Assembly: GCA_027618475.1 (NCBI GenBank) | Contig: JAQCEJ010000005.1 | Span: forward strand, 40,023-104,022 | Reading direction: 5' to 3' | Length of the DNA stretch: 64,000 nucleotides | Source: Planctomycetota bacterium | GTDB lineage: Bacteria > Planctomycetota > Planctomycetia > Planctomycetales > Planctomycetaceae | Shown: piece after piece, positions 1-8,823 of the stretch | Numbering within the stretch: the stretch's first letter is position 1 | Layout of the letters: each line of letters starts with the position of its first letter | Translations under genes and position numbers: made by a program | The notes under the pieces: generated by a model | Databases searched by the model: none | Seen by the model: the letters and a program-made list of their open reading frames with translations, nothing else | Told to the model about the DNA's origin: nothing

Positions 1-2950
1 CGGTGTCGGGCAAACGTCCGGGATACGACGGCGGATCGTCCGGCAGCGCGGCATGAATCGGCACGCTCGCTGCGAGATAAAGAAACTCGCGATCGTAACT
101 GACGAGTACGAGAGTATCGTCGTCGGGGCTCTTGTCACCCGAATTCGCGAAAGACGTCGTGCTGTTGCCGCCGGGAGTCAAAATGATTTCTTGCGCATCC
201 TCCCAGCAGGCGTCGGATAACAAGGCATCGAGCACCGGCTTTCCTGCGACCTGAGTACACAGATAAACCGGCTTCGGTGGTAAACTCGACGGCTGCATCA
301 TCCAGAGTTCTCCCTCCGCTGCGAGTCCCCTTAGATCGAGATCGATCGCGGTCTCGATGCGATTTCCCGGATCGAGTTTCGACAGATGCCTTTGACGGCG
401 ATAGAGAGTGTCGGCCATGCCGGGCTGTCCTCGTTCGCGAATGAGAGCCGCGAGAGGAAACTGGATCTCCGCCGATTGATAGAGCTGAGAATGCGTCGCG
501 TTCAGGACTTGAGCCAGTTTGAGGGCCTGAGTTTGCCAGTTCTGCACGGCGGCCGAGCGCCATTCGTCGCGTTGGCCGACTTTCAGGCTGCCGATGCGCT
601 CATCGATCGATTCTCCCACCACACGCGACGCATCGGTCAACTTGTCGAATGCTTCGGGAGAAATGACCTCGTCTCGTTCGCTCGGTTTGACTTTCGCGAC
701 CTCCACCGCTGCGGAGAGTTGTTCGATCATCTGGGACGATTCGACGGTATAGTTCGTCTGCGTGACCTCCGTTTTTCGACTGCGCTGCCAGGCAGTCTCG
801 GTACTCGACCAGAACATCAACAGCCATTTCATCGCTTCCGCCGATAACGGATGATCGGGAAACCGCTGCACGAGTTCCACATAGGTCGATTCGACCAAGT
901 CCCACTGATGGCGACGGCCATATTCGCTTGCGAGTTGCGACATCTGGGCCGCCGCGGCATCGCGCGACCAGGGAGCCGTCATCGTGCGGATGTGTGCCAA
1001 CGCTTGTGCCGCCTGACGCGGATCGTCGAACAGCCGCTTCGAAATCGCTCGAAAATTGCGCTGCTGTTTGGCTTGTTGCAGGTTCTTCTGGAGATCGGTT
1101 TCGTCGGGATTGATCAACTTACGGCGGGCTTCGGTTCCCGGTGCCAGACCGAGTCCCGCGAAAAATCGCCCTCCGGTCGCCTGGGCCGATTGTGCGGATG
1201 GCCCGCGATAGATCACGCGATACACTTCGGCTTCGGGCTGAGACGTAAAGGGGTCGGTCTTCGGCATTAACAAACTCCGCGACGGATCGGTCGCCAGCTC
1301 GACCGACATCCCCCACCGCGACAGGTAATCTCCTGAATCGATCCGGTCGTGACCGACATTCGGCGCGAGTTCACGCTGATAGACGTAATCGACGCTCCAC
1401 GGCATTAATCCGGCAAACTCCGCCTGTTCGATGAGGTACGTCGGATCGGCTGCGTGCGGCACGGCTCGCAACAGCGACTGATGCAAGACGCGCGTTCCCG
1501 CCGAGTTATCGGTCGGCTGAGCGATCACAACGATATTCGGCCGCCAGGTGCGAATCAAAGCGACCATATTCTGCATCAGAACCTGGTCGAGTTTTCCTTC
1601 GGTGTGTACGTTCCACATTTCAGTCAGGCGCGGGCGAACCCGTTCGAGATCGGGAGCGTCGACGGGAAACTGCCATCCGAGTTCGGTGGCGTTTCCCCCG
1701 GCCAGAGTCACCGCCTGATGCAATCTCACTTCGAGTGTGTCGCCGGCAAGCGCCTGCGGATCGAGATCGCGGCGAATCGGCAAGACACAGACACTCCGAT
1801 ATCCAAGTTCGCCCGATAATTTAGCAATCAGCGACATCGAGAGTTCGTCGGGACGGCCGCCGAATTGCAGAATCGCCGCACGACGCTGATCGCCGCGCAC
1901 GGCGGTCCAGTTTTGGCCGCCGTCGACGGTCTGCAGAATGGTTCCCATCGGACCACAAGCAAAACCGGTGTCGGCATCGGCAAATGACATCGCTTCGATC
2001 GGTAACGTTTGACCGGTGAACTGGCGAGACCACGACGCACCAGAATCCCCCGAATGCCAGATCACGCTCCCCGGCGAACCGGCGATCCAGACACGAGCAT
2101 CGCGGCAGGCAACCGCGCGAAAATTCATCGTCTGGGCGACTTCGTCGGGAAGTGCCCCGGGAGACTCTTTCCAGACTACGCCGCCGTCGTTTGTATAAAG
2201 CACTAGACCGCCGTCACCAGCCATCCAGCCGGTATCGTTCGGAAGGAGTTTCGCGGCGCGAATCCCTTTGAGGCCGAAACGACCGATCTGAGGTTGCATC
2301 AATCGTCCATCTCCGACGAGAGCGACCTGACCGCGAGCACCGGCGACGACGCCGACATCGGGATTGAGAAAGTCGGCCGTCTGCCACCCCACACTCGCCG
2401 GTCCGGGGGCATCCTGCCAGCTCATCCCTCCGTCGCGGGTGAACAACACGCCTGTCGGATGTTCGGGGGTTGCCTGCCCAACGACCACGCCGATCTCAAG
2501 GGTAAAAAATCGGAGAGACGATATCGGTGGTAACGGCCCGCGCGAGAGATTGGTCCACGTTTGACCTCCATCTTGCGTCACATAGATCACGCCGCGGCTC
2601 AGTTGCGTCTGCGGTTGAATTTCTCCTCCCGCGACCCAGCCGACGCGATCGGTCAGAAACTGCACACTCCGTAACGACGCGGTCGTCGGGCACGGAATTA
2701 TCGCCCACGTTACCCCGCCATCGATCGACGACCAGATTGTCCCATGATCGCCGACGGCGTACACGCGATTGGCACCGACACATTGAATGTCGTGAAAACA
2801 AACATCGTCCTGCCACGAGGTGATGAGAGAAGACTTATCCGGAACCGCGGAAATGCTGGTCCGCAGAGACGAAGAATCCTGAGCCGAAAGAAAACGAGCA
2901 GCGCACAGAATCAGACCAAGTGACCAATAACAACGAAGACGTGCGAGCAT
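1..2950 (-). CDS. Giant secreted protein: YCF48/BNR propeller, degenerate PIG-L-like and CBM9-like domains (partial)
   Basis: The frame is open from ATG 2950, behind AGGGAG, through the window start, so at least 983 residues are visible and the C-terminus is missing. Residues 1-21 form a signal peptide (hydrophobic stretch then LSAQDSS). Residues 40-350 hold repeated YCF48/BNR-like strands (VGDHGTIWSSIDGGVTW, TQDGGQTWTN, TRDGGMSWQD, TVDGGQNWT). From about 353 the segment AAILQFGGRPDEL resembles the LmbE/PIG-L start (usually HPDDE), and RTWRPNIVVIAQPTDN resembles its later strand. The metal-binding His and one Asp are not conserved, so deacetylase activity is doubtful. Residues 620-760 look helical, TPR-like. 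From about 890, PVLDALLSDACWEDA and VSYDREFLYLAASV resemble CBM9. The protein probably acts outside the cytoplasmic membrane; its role is unknown. The domain calls are by eye. Confidence 0.8.
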   Translation of the reverse strand, partial: MLARLRCYWSLGLILCAARFLSAQDSSSLRTSISAVPDKSSLITSWQDDVCFHDIQCVGANRVYAVGDHGTIWSSIDGGVTWAIIPCPTTASLRSVQFLTDRVGWVAGGEIQPQTQLSRGVIYVTQDGGQTWTNLSRGPLPPISSLRFFTLEIGVVVGQATPEHPTGVLFTRDGGMSWQDAPGPASVGWQTADFLNPDVGVVAGARGQVALVGDGRLMQPQIGRFGLKGIRAAKLLPNDTGWMAGDGGLVLYTNDGGVVWKESPGALPDEVAQTMNFRAVACRDARVWIAGSPGSVIWHSGDSGASWSRQFTGQTLPIEAMSFADADTGFACGPMGTILQTVDGGQNWTAVRGDQRRAAILQFGGRPDELSMSLIAKLSGELGYRSVCVLPIRRDLDPQALAGDTLEVRLHQAVTLAGGNATELGWQFPVDAPDLERVRPRLTEMWNVHTEGKLDQVLMQNMVALIRTWRPNIVVIAQPTDNSAGTRVLHQSLLRAVPHAADPTYLIEQAEFAGLMPWSVDYVYQRELAPNVGHDRIDSGDYLSRWGMSVELATDPSRSLLMPKTDPFTSQPEAEVYRVIYRGPSAQSAQATGGRFFAGLGLAPGTEARRKLINPDETDLQKNLQQAKQQRNFRAISKRLFDDPRQAAQALAHIRTMTAPWSRDAAAAQMSQLASEYGRRHQWDLVESTYVELVQRFPDHPLSAEAMKWLLMFWSSTETAWQRSRKTEVTQTNYTVESSQMIEQLSAAVEVAKVKPSERDEVISPEAFDKLTDASRVVGESIDERIGSLKVGQRDEWRSAAVQNWQTQALKLAQVLNATHSQLYQSAEIQFPLAALIRERGQPGMADTLYRRQRHLSKLDPGNRIETAIDLDLRGLAAEGELWMMQPSSLPPKPVYLCTQVAGKPVLDALLSDACWEDAQEIILTPGGNSTTSFANSGDKSPDDDTLVLVSYDREFLYLAASVPIHAALPDDPPSYPGRLPDT

Positions 2951-3072
2951 CAAACTCCCTTTCGATGCCGATGTCGTGCAGAAGACAAGACGTGAACGAA
3001 CGATTTCCCAGAAGCGAATCAGAGGAAGCGAACTGTACCAAAATCACGATTTCGCCGGGAGACGAGTTCTGG

Positions 3073-3175
3073 GGTAATGGACAATTGATAATGGATAATT
3101 GACAACGAAGAAAAAATCTCTCTCCCCATTGCCAGTTTTCCACTATCCATTGTCCATTATTAATTATCCATTACC
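3073..3175. repeat. Inverted TAATGGATAATTG-type short repeats
   Basis: Two arms, about 3073-3105 and 3139-3175, are built from variants of TAATGGATAATTG / TAATGGACAATTG and their complements, separated by about 33 bases. Together they can form a long AT-rich stem. The right arm supplies the TAA stop codon of the downstream dehydrogenase gene, so the element reaches the 3' end of that gene. AT-rich repeats of this kind occur between genes in many unrelated bacteria. Confidence 0.65.
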
Positions 3176-4157
3176 TTGCCCATTTCCACCCCGTCACCCC
3201 CTGCATATTGCGGATCGCTTCTTTCGGCCAGCCGCCGCGATAGAGTTCCATTGTGGTGCGGTGGATCATGCGGAACGTATCGGCGAACGATTCGTTGTCG
3301 ATGCCGGCGACGTGGCCGCTTAACAGCACATTGTCCATCTCGATCAGCGGGCTGCTGAGCGGCAGCGGTTCTTCTTCGAACACATCGAGACCGGCACCGC
3401 GCAGCTTGCCGCTCTTGAGTGCCGCGATTAACGCCTGCTCATCGATGATCGGCCCGCGTGCCGTGTTGATGACGACGGCACCATCCTTCATCTTCGCAAT
3501 CGTTTTTTCGTTGATGAGATGATGATTCTCGGGGGACATGAAGCAATGCAGAGACACATAATCGGATTGCGCGAGCAGTTCATCGAGGCTCACATATTTG
3601 ATGTCCCATTTTTTTGCGAATTCTTCGTTGGGAAAGGGGTCGTGTACAAGCACGTTCATTCCCAACCCGATCGCCCGCGTCGCCGTCGCCTGGCCGATCC
3701 AGCCGAGACCGATCAGGCCGAGCGTGCTGCCGGAGATACGGGGGGTGTGAAGACGGAGCCATTCTCCCCGGCGGACCTGCTGATCGCGCGATGGAAACAG
3801 TCGACCGACCCCCATCAGCATGGCGATCGTATGCTCGGCGACGGCATGATGCAGCACGCCGGGCGTCGTCGTCACAACCACGCCGCATTCATCGCATGCC
3901 TTCAGATCGACGGCATCGTAGCCGACGCCGAAACGGGCGATGACGCGTAGTTTCGGCAGACGTACGAGTACATCTTTTGTCCACGGTTCGGAACCGGCGA
4001 TCACCACTTCGGCGTCTTTCAGTGTTTCCATGATGGTCGGGGTGAATTCAAATTGACGCTGGCGCGGTATCACCTCGACGTCGAAGCCTTCGGCGTTGAA
4101 CAATTCGAAATGCGGACCTGTTTCGGCTCCCAGAGACGTACAGACGACTTTGTGCAT
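3171..4157 (-). CDS. D-2-hydroxyacid dehydrogenase (phosphoglycerate dehydrogenase-like)
   Basis: This 328-residue protein belongs to the NAD-dependent D-isomer 2-hydroxyacid dehydrogenase family, which interconverts 2-hydroxy and 2-keto acids in the cytoplasm. The Rossmann motif LGLIGLGWIGQ lies near residue 147. The substrate Arg is in NTARGPIIDE, the acid is in LDVFEEEP, and the catalytic His is probably in LSGHVAG. There is no ACT domain and the length is that of the short forms, so it is distinct from the serA product at 13414-15054. The start at 4157 has AAGG seven bases upstream. The substrate cannot be decided from sequence; phosphoglycerate, glyoxylate/hydroxypyruvate or another 2-keto acid are all possible. 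The gene stands alone, convergent with nothing obvious, and its stop codon lies in a repeat. Confidence 0.9.
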   Translation of the reverse strand: MHKVVCTSLGAETGPHFELFNAEGFDVEVIPRQRQFEFTPTIMETLKDAEVVIAGSEPWTKDVLVRLPKLRVIARFGVGYDAVDLKACDECGVVVTTTPGVLHHAVAEHTIAMLMGVGRLFPSRDQQVRRGEWLRLHTPRISGSTLGLIGLGWIGQATATRAIGLGMNVLVHDPFPNEEFAKKWDIKYVSLDELLAQSDYVSLHCFMSPENHHLINEKTIAKMKDGAVVINTARGPIIDEQALIAALKSGKLRGAGLDVFEEEPLPLSSPLIEMDNVLLSGHVAGIDNESFADTFRMIHRTTMELYRGGWPKEAIRNMQGVTGWKWAR

Positions 4158-4401
4158 GGTGTGACCTTGTGGAGGGAATGTGAACTCATATCGGTGGTCA
4201 TTGAAACGACTTCAACTTCCTGAGTTTAAGGTCTAATCGGCCTTGCTGGCAACTCGACAGGACGATCGACTAAGATGAGCGGCGTCGAAATCGAATGTAA
4301 GACGCTGGAATAATGAAGGACAATTCGACCTGTAAACGGAAATGAACACCGTTTCTGACTCAGCCTTCATCCCTTATCCTTTGACTTTAGGAACCTCGAT
4401 C

Positions 4402-4947
4402 ATGCACGCTTGGCACGATGTAACGCCGGGTGAAGATCTTCCGTTGGAATTTACGTCGATCATCGAGATTCCCACCGGATCAAGCGTCAAATATGAACTC
4501 GATAAGGCGACCGGCCTGCTGAAGCTCGACCGCATTCTGTACTCGGCGGTCTTCTACCCGGCGAATTACGGATTCATTCCGCAGACGTTTGCCGAGGATG
4601 ACGATCCGCTCGATGTGCTCGTTCTTTGTCAGGAACCGGTCGCTCCGTTAACGCTGGTCAAGTCGCGAGCGATCGGCCTGATGACGATGATCGACGGCGG
4701 CAAGAAGGATCACAAAATTCTGGCGGTCGCCGTTAACGATCCCGAATACGCCAGCTTTCACGAAGCAGACGAACTCCCTGTCCATCGTCTGGCAATGCTT
4801 CGACGATTTTTTCAAGATTACAAGCAGCTTGAAGGAAAAAGCGTCGAGGTCGACCAGTTTCTACCGGCGAGTGCAGCGATTCCCGTTATTGAAGATGCGC
4901 TGCAGCGCTACAGTGCCGCACGTCGCCGGGGCTTCTTGCCGAAATGA
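4402..4947 (+). CDS. ppa: Inorganic pyrophosphatase
   Basis: Family I soluble pyrophosphatase, hydrolysing pyrophosphate to phosphate in the cytoplasm with Mg2+ and pulling biosynthetic reactions forward. The family motifs are present in order: IEIPTGSSVKYELDK, LDRILYSAVFYPANYGFIP, and the signature DDDPLDVLVL that carries the metal-binding aspartates, followed by MIDGGKKDHKILAV. I chose ATG 4402 because AGGAA precedes it at good spacing and the protein then begins MHAWHDVTPGED, as family members do. An in-frame ATG at 4342 would add 20 residues that do not look like this family. The 181-residue length is normal. The gene is monocistronic as far as can be seen. Confidence 0.95.
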   Translation: MHAWHDVTPGEDLPLEFTSIIEIPTGSSVKYELDKATGLLKLDRILYSAVFYPANYGFIPQTFAEDDDPLDVLVLCQEPVAPLTLVKSRAIGLMTMIDGGKKDHKILAVAVNDPEYASFHEADELPVHRLAMLRRFFQDYKQLEGKSVEVDQFLPASAAIPVIEDALQRYSAARRRGFLPK

Positions 4948-5346
4948 TCGCCGCGAAATAATTGCCGCCTGATGTGGTGTGCATCACAGCGAACTCCTCG
5001 CATGCGCACTCGCCCCGATTTTTCAGAATCGCCGGAATTATTTTGACCGGCGACATAAAATTTGATATACTTAGACTGCACATCTAGGGCATGTTTTTAT
5101 CATTTCAGATTCTGTTGAGTTAACGCCTTTAACAATTTGGTACAGAGAAAAACTTCTCTGCGAATAGTCTCTGTTGAATTCTCAGGTGCGGTCCCGAGAG
5201 GGGTTCGTTATTTGATTCCATTTGTTTCTGCATTTCTCGTCCATCCCTGACGTATGGTCTGAGTATTTCACGACGGGACCATTTACCACATCGATGGAAT
5301 TCGCGCGTGACTGGAGACGCGACAATAACCGGAAGGGAGCACGATT
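4948..5346. other. Intergenic region, no gene seen
   Basis: About 400 bases between ppa and the hemerythrin-like gene. No frame here has a convincing start or composition. The right end supplies AAGGGAG in front of the next start. No terminator with a T-run and no DnaA-box cluster were found by eye. Confidence 0.5.
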
Positions 5347-5802
5347 ATGAAATATCCCGTCAGCCACGATCAATTGGCGAGTCTGAATTTGCGGAGTTGC
5401 CACGAGATGGAGTATCTCCTGCTGGGAGATTTACGCGATCTGCTCGAAGATGTCCCTAACGAAATGACCCGCCGCTGGATGTTGGTGGTCCTCGATGCCT
5501 TGCTGGAAACATTGCCTCGCAATATTCAGCTTAAAGAGGAAGACGGCTATCTTTCTGAAGTGATCGAAGCCTTTCCCAACTGGAGCGATCAGGTCGATGC
5601 CCTCCGCCGCGAACACGATATCTTGTTCGGAAAATTGCGTCGGCTTCGCGAACGAATCGTCCATCGTGCACACTTTACCGACATTGCCGATGCGACCCGT
5701 AACGATCTCAAGGAGTGGATTCAGACGCTGGTGGCACACCACCGGCACGAAACGCGTCTCCTGCAAACCGCATTGAATCTCGAAGTCGGTATCGGGGACT
5801 GA
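5347..5802 (+). CDS. Hemerythrin-like domain protein
   Basis: A 151-residue, all-helical protein whose middle and end resemble the hemerythrin/HHE fold: KEEDGYLSEV (helix 2), RREHDILFGKL (helix 3) and LVAHHRHETRLLQ (helix 4). Canonical members bind a di-iron centre and sense or carry O2 or related small molecules. Here the usual His before the EE pair of helix 2 is not obvious (NIQLKEED), so metal binding may be altered or the protein may be a structural relative. The start has AAGGGAG ten bases upstream. No signal peptide or membrane helix is present, so it is probably cytoplasmic. It stands between ppa and the DnaA-like gene with room for its own promoter. The fold assignment is moderate and the function unknown. 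Confidence 0.7.
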   Translation: MKYPVSHDQLASLNLRSCHEMEYLLLGDLRDLLEDVPNEMTRRWMLVVLDALLETLPRNIQLKEEDGYLSEVIEAFPNWSDQVDALRREHDILFGKLRRLRERIVHRAHFTDIADATRNDLKEWIQTLVAHHRHETRLLQTALNLEVGIGD

Positions 5803-5980
5803 TGAAAAGGATGAGTAGGATAGACGTGGTGCGCTTGGTAGCGTAAAGCGTATTGTCTCACCTTGCGCTCTCGCCCCGAGGGAATTCATTCGATATGATG
5901 GCGCTGGGGTCATGTGATCCCCGTTCATCGTTTTCTCTCGACCTTCCGCCCATGATCATCGTCACGGCAGATACAGAAAC

Positions 5981-7015
5981 ATGGCGACTCTTGAACCGTT
6001 TCTAAAGCTGCCGGAAAACCGGCTGGCATTCGACGCCGTTCATAAACTGTTGGCGGGGGAGCGGATTTCCGGTTCTCAGAAAACGCCCCCTCCCCTGATT
6101 TACGTGCATGGCCCCTCCGGTGTCGGCAAATCGCTGATGTTGCGGCATCTGCTTAAGGAGTGGCGCAAAACACATCGGGGACACACGGTCGATCTGCTCA
6201 CCGCGAGCGATTTCGTCGCACGATTCGCCGAGGCGTGCGACAACAAACAGGCCGATACCTTCGAACAATCGTTTCTTCAAAGCGAAACCTGGGTCTGTGA
6301 AGATTTACAGGCGATCGAATCACGTCGACCAGCTCAACGTATGTTGACGCTGTTACTCGACGAATTCTCCCGCCGCGGCACAAACGTTGTTTTGACGGCG
6401 GACCGCTCCCCCGGTCAGTTTTCGTCGCTCGAGTCGAGGTTGCTCAATCGCATCCGGGGTGGACTCGTCGTCCCGATAAGACTTCCAGGGAAATCGAGCC
6501 GAATACAACTGCTCCAGGCTTTCGCGCAATCGCGCTCGTTGCCGTTGACGGAGGACTCGCTCGCAACGCTCGCGACGGCACTCCCTGTTTCTCCCTGCGA
6601 ACTCAAGTCGGTCGTCAATCAGTTGGAACATCACGTGCGGACTCGCAAAGTGACGCTCGATAAGGGCTTTTTGAAACGGTTTCTCAAAGAAGAAACCGCC
6701 GGCGTAAAAGTCTCGCCGAAGCAAATCGTCAACGTTGCCGCGGCTCATTTCGGTGTGAGCCCGGCTCAAATCCTCTCGACGTCACGACGTCAGTCGGTCG
6801 TTGAAGCGCGGCGGTGTGTGATGGCGCTCTCGGCGGAACTCTCGGGGTTATCTCACACGGCGATTGCAAAATTTTTCGGACGCAACAATCACAGCTGCGT
6901 TTCACAGGCGTGCAAAGAAATCAAACACCGTTTAACCGAAGAGGTCGCCTGGCGGCAACACTGGTCTGCCCTGCACCGCCTGTTGAGGATATCGGATCAG
7001 CGGGCGACGGATTGA
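5981..7015 (+). CDS. DnaA-like AAA+ ATPase lacking domain I
   Basis: A 344-residue paralogue of the replication initiator DnaA. Domain III is recognisable: Walker A GPSGVGKS (residues 44-51), a Walker B-like segment WVCEDLQAI (104-112), sensor-like NVVLTADRSPGQFSSLESRL, and the arginine-finger stretch LLNRIRGGLVVPI. Domain IV (about 245-320) keeps SRRQSVVEARRCVMAL and LSHTAIAKFFG, but the DnaA signature usually read GGRDHTTVLHA is here GRNNHSCVSQA. N-terminal domains I and II, which bind DnaB and DiaA-type partners, are absent: the protein starts only about 40 residues before Walker A. It is therefore unlikely to be the main initiator. It may bind DNA as a regulator or load something else. 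No DnaA-box cluster was seen near it. It could also be described as an Hda/DnaA hybrid. Confidence 0.85.
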   Translation: MATLEPFLKLPENRLAFDAVHKLLAGERISGSQKTPPPLIYVHGPSGVGKSLMLRHLLKEWRKTHRGHTVDLLTASDFVARFAEACDNKQADTFEQSFLQSETWVCEDLQAIESRRPAQRMLTLLLDEFSRRGTNVVLTADRSPGQFSSLESRLLNRIRGGLVVPIRLPGKSSRIQLLQAFAQSRSLPLTEDSLATLATALPVSPCELKSVVNQLEHHVRTRKVTLDKGFLKRFLKEETAGVKVSPKQIVNVAAAHFGVSPAQILSTSRRQSVVEARRCVMALSAELSGLSHTAIAKFFGRNNHSCVSQACKEIKHRLTEEVAWRQHWSALHRLLRISDQRATD

Positions 7016-7019
7016 AGAA

Positions 7020-7105
7020 AGAGTGGGGGAGGGGGAGAGCGGGAGTGTGGAAGATAAGATTTTCTACACACAGTTGATCGGCTTCATCTCCCTCTCCCCC
7101 ACTCT
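7020..7105. repeat. Long inverted repeat after the DnaA-like gene
   Basis: AGAGTGGGGGAGGGGGAGAG (7020-7039) is nearly complementary to 7087-7105, TCTCCCTCTCCCCCACTCT, with 47 bases between. The purine/pyrimidine-rich stem begins five bases after the stop codon. It may act in transcript termination or stability; there is no long T-run. It could equally be one of the mobile intergenic palindromes common in this window. Confidence 0.6.
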
Positions 7106-7157
7106 ATTTGAAACTATCACCGTAACAATTCAACACACTGCAACACGAGACCACCCC

Positions 7158-8120
7158 ATGCCCCTACGACCACTTGGCCAGTCCGGCATCTGCGTTACTC
7201 CCATAGCGATGGGATGTTGGCCGATTACCGGTATCACGAGTGTTGATGTGACTCGCGCACAAGGTCTGGCGACGCTGTCTGCCGCGTTCGAATCGGGAAT
7301 CAACTTTTTCGACACCGCCTACTGTTACGGTTACGAGGGGGAGAGCGAAAAGATGATCGCCGAAGCGTTGGGAGATCATCGCGAGCAACTCGTGATCGCC
7401 AGCAAGGGGGGGATCCATTGGGTCGACAAACAGCAGGCCCGCGACGGATCCCCCGCCACGATTATCCGCGAGTGCGAAGAAAGTCTCCGCCGCCTGCAAA
7501 CCGATTACATCGATCTGCACTATCTGCATGCCCCCGATCCCAACGTGTCGGTCGCCGTATCAGCCGAAGCGTTTCGCGATCTGATCGATACAAAGAAGAT
7601 TCGCGCCGCAGGAATCTCCAATTGCAGCGCCGCGCAGCTGAAAGAGTTCGCATCGGTCTGCCCGCTCACCGCGTATCAACCGCATTACAACATGCTGCAG
7701 CGCGAAATCGAAGCCGAGCAACTTCCCTGGTGCCGCGAACATAACGTCGCCGTCGTCATTTATTGGCCCCTGATGAAAGGCCTGCTCGCCGGCAAGATGA
7801 CGCGAGACTATCAATTCGATGAGCGTGACGGCAGACGGAAATATCCGATGTTTCAAGGGGACGAATGGGAGAAAAATCACGACTTCATCGATACGTTGCG
7901 AACGATAGCCGACGAGATCGGCACGACCGTCGCGCAGCTTGTCATCAACTGGACGATCGAGCAGACCGGTATTACAGCGGCGCTCTGTGGTGCAAAACGC
8001 CCCGAGCAGATTCGCGACAACGCCGCTGCGATGACGTGGTCGCTGACCGCCGAACAGCTGGCACGCATCAATCGGGCCATTGCCGAACGGGGACCAGCCA
8101 TTTCCCGCGGCGCGGTGTGA
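7158..8120 (+). CDS. Aldo/keto reductase
   Basis: A 320-residue NADPH-dependent oxidoreductase of the aldo/keto reductase superfamily, reducing aldehydes or ketones of unknown identity in the cytoplasm. The catalytic tetrad is visible: Asp52 and Tyr57 in FFDTAYCYG, Lys83 in VIASKGG, and His124 in DLHYLHAPD. The C-terminal cofactor segment ITAALCGAKRPEQIRDNAAA is typical. I start at ATG 7158 (MPLRPLGQSGICV), where the family normally begins. A GTG/TTG-type upstream extension through the repeat at 7020-7105 has no family resemblance. The ribosome-binding site is weak (GAGACC). The gene precedes ybaK-like 8229-8717 and may share a transcript. The physiological substrate is not inferable. Confidence 0.92.
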   Translation: MPLRPLGQSGICVTPIAMGCWPITGITSVDVTRAQGLATLSAAFESGINFFDTAYCYGYEGESEKMIAEALGDHREQLVIASKGGIHWVDKQQARDGSPATIIRECEESLRRLQTDYIDLHYLHAPDPNVSVAVSAEAFRDLIDTKKIRAAGISNCSAAQLKEFASVCPLTAYQPHYNMLQREIEAEQLPWCREHNVAVVIYWPLMKGLLAGKMTRDYQFDERDGRRKYPMFQGDEWEKNHDFIDTLRTIADEIGTTVAQLVINWTIEQTGITAALCGAKRPEQIRDNAAAMTWSLTAEQLARINRAIAERGPAISRGAV

Positions 8121-8228
8121 AGAGGATTGGCCGCAATAATCGCAAAGGTCGCAAACAAGCAGAAAACAATACTGACGATCATCGTCCTGAATTTCTTTGT
8201 CTCCATGTCTGTTTTTTCGAGGCCATTG

Positions 8229-8717
8229 ATGACGGAATCCAACATCCTGATGGCGATTCGTCAATTGCTCGGCGACGCCGACTTCGCGTTTCGCGAATTG
8301 CATCATGAACCGACCCGCACGTCGGAAGACTCGGCCCGTGTACGGGGCGAACCACTCCATATTGGCGGCAAAGCCCTTGTGATGAAGGGTGATGACCGTT
8401 ACGCCTTGTTTGTGCTCCCCGCCGATCACAAGTCGAATTCGTCGGCGATCCGCCGCGAACTCGGGTTTCGTAAAATGCGATTCGCTACGCCGGATGAACT
8501 CAAAGAACTGACCGGACTGGTCCCCGGTTCGGTACCGCCGTTCGGACGCCCAATTCTCCCGTTCGATCTCTATCTCGACGAGGCGCTCACACAGAACGAC
8601 CGCATTGCCTTCAACGCCGGTTCGCTGACCGATTCGATTATTCTCGCGATGTCCGACTACCTTCAGATCGCCCGACCGGCGAAGATTTTTTCGTTTTCCG
8701 AATTATCGAATGATTGA
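8229..8717 (+). CDS. YbaK/ProX-type aminoacyl-tRNA deacylase
   Basis: A 162-residue protein of the YbaK/prolyl-tRNA editing domain family. Freestanding members hydrolyse mischarged aminoacyl-tRNAs such as Cys-tRNA(Pro) or Ala-tRNA(Pro). Family features in order are IGGKALVMKGDDRYALFVLP with the conserved Lys, the stretch LGFRKMRFATPDELKELTG, GSVPPFG, DLYLDEAL, and IAFNAGSLTDSI. ATG 8229 was chosen because GAGG lies just upstream and the protein then starts MTESNILMAIRQLL, a normal first helix. A frame extending back to 8127 would add an unrelated hydrophobic stretch. The gene lies 108 bases after the aldo/keto reductase. The exact tRNA substrate is unknown; members of this family with the C-terminal Ser/Leu-rich end are often annotated only as YbaK. 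Confidence 0.85.
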   Translation: MTESNILMAIRQLLGDADFAFRELHHEPTRTSEDSARVRGEPLHIGGKALVMKGDDRYALFVLPADHKSNSSAIRRELGFRKMRFATPDELKELTGLVPGSVPPFGRPILPFDLYLDEALTQNDRIAFNAGSLTDSIILAMSDYLQIARPAKIFSFSELSND

Positions 8718-8823
8718 ACCAGAGTCGGCTCGGTTCGAACTTGGTTGCCACGCCCCATTCTGATATCTTTCGCGCCGGAAGAGATAACGAATGCCATAAT
8801 CGCTTCATTAAAGGCCGTGCAAC

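Noticed and set aside
4948..5980. A replication origin next to the DnaA-like gene
   Set aside because: No cluster of TTATCCACA-like boxes and no AT-rich unwinding element were found, and neighbours such as dnaN, gyrB or recF are absent.
8719..8760. tRNA-like GGTTCGAAC
   Set aside because: No cloverleaf can be formed with neighbouring bases.
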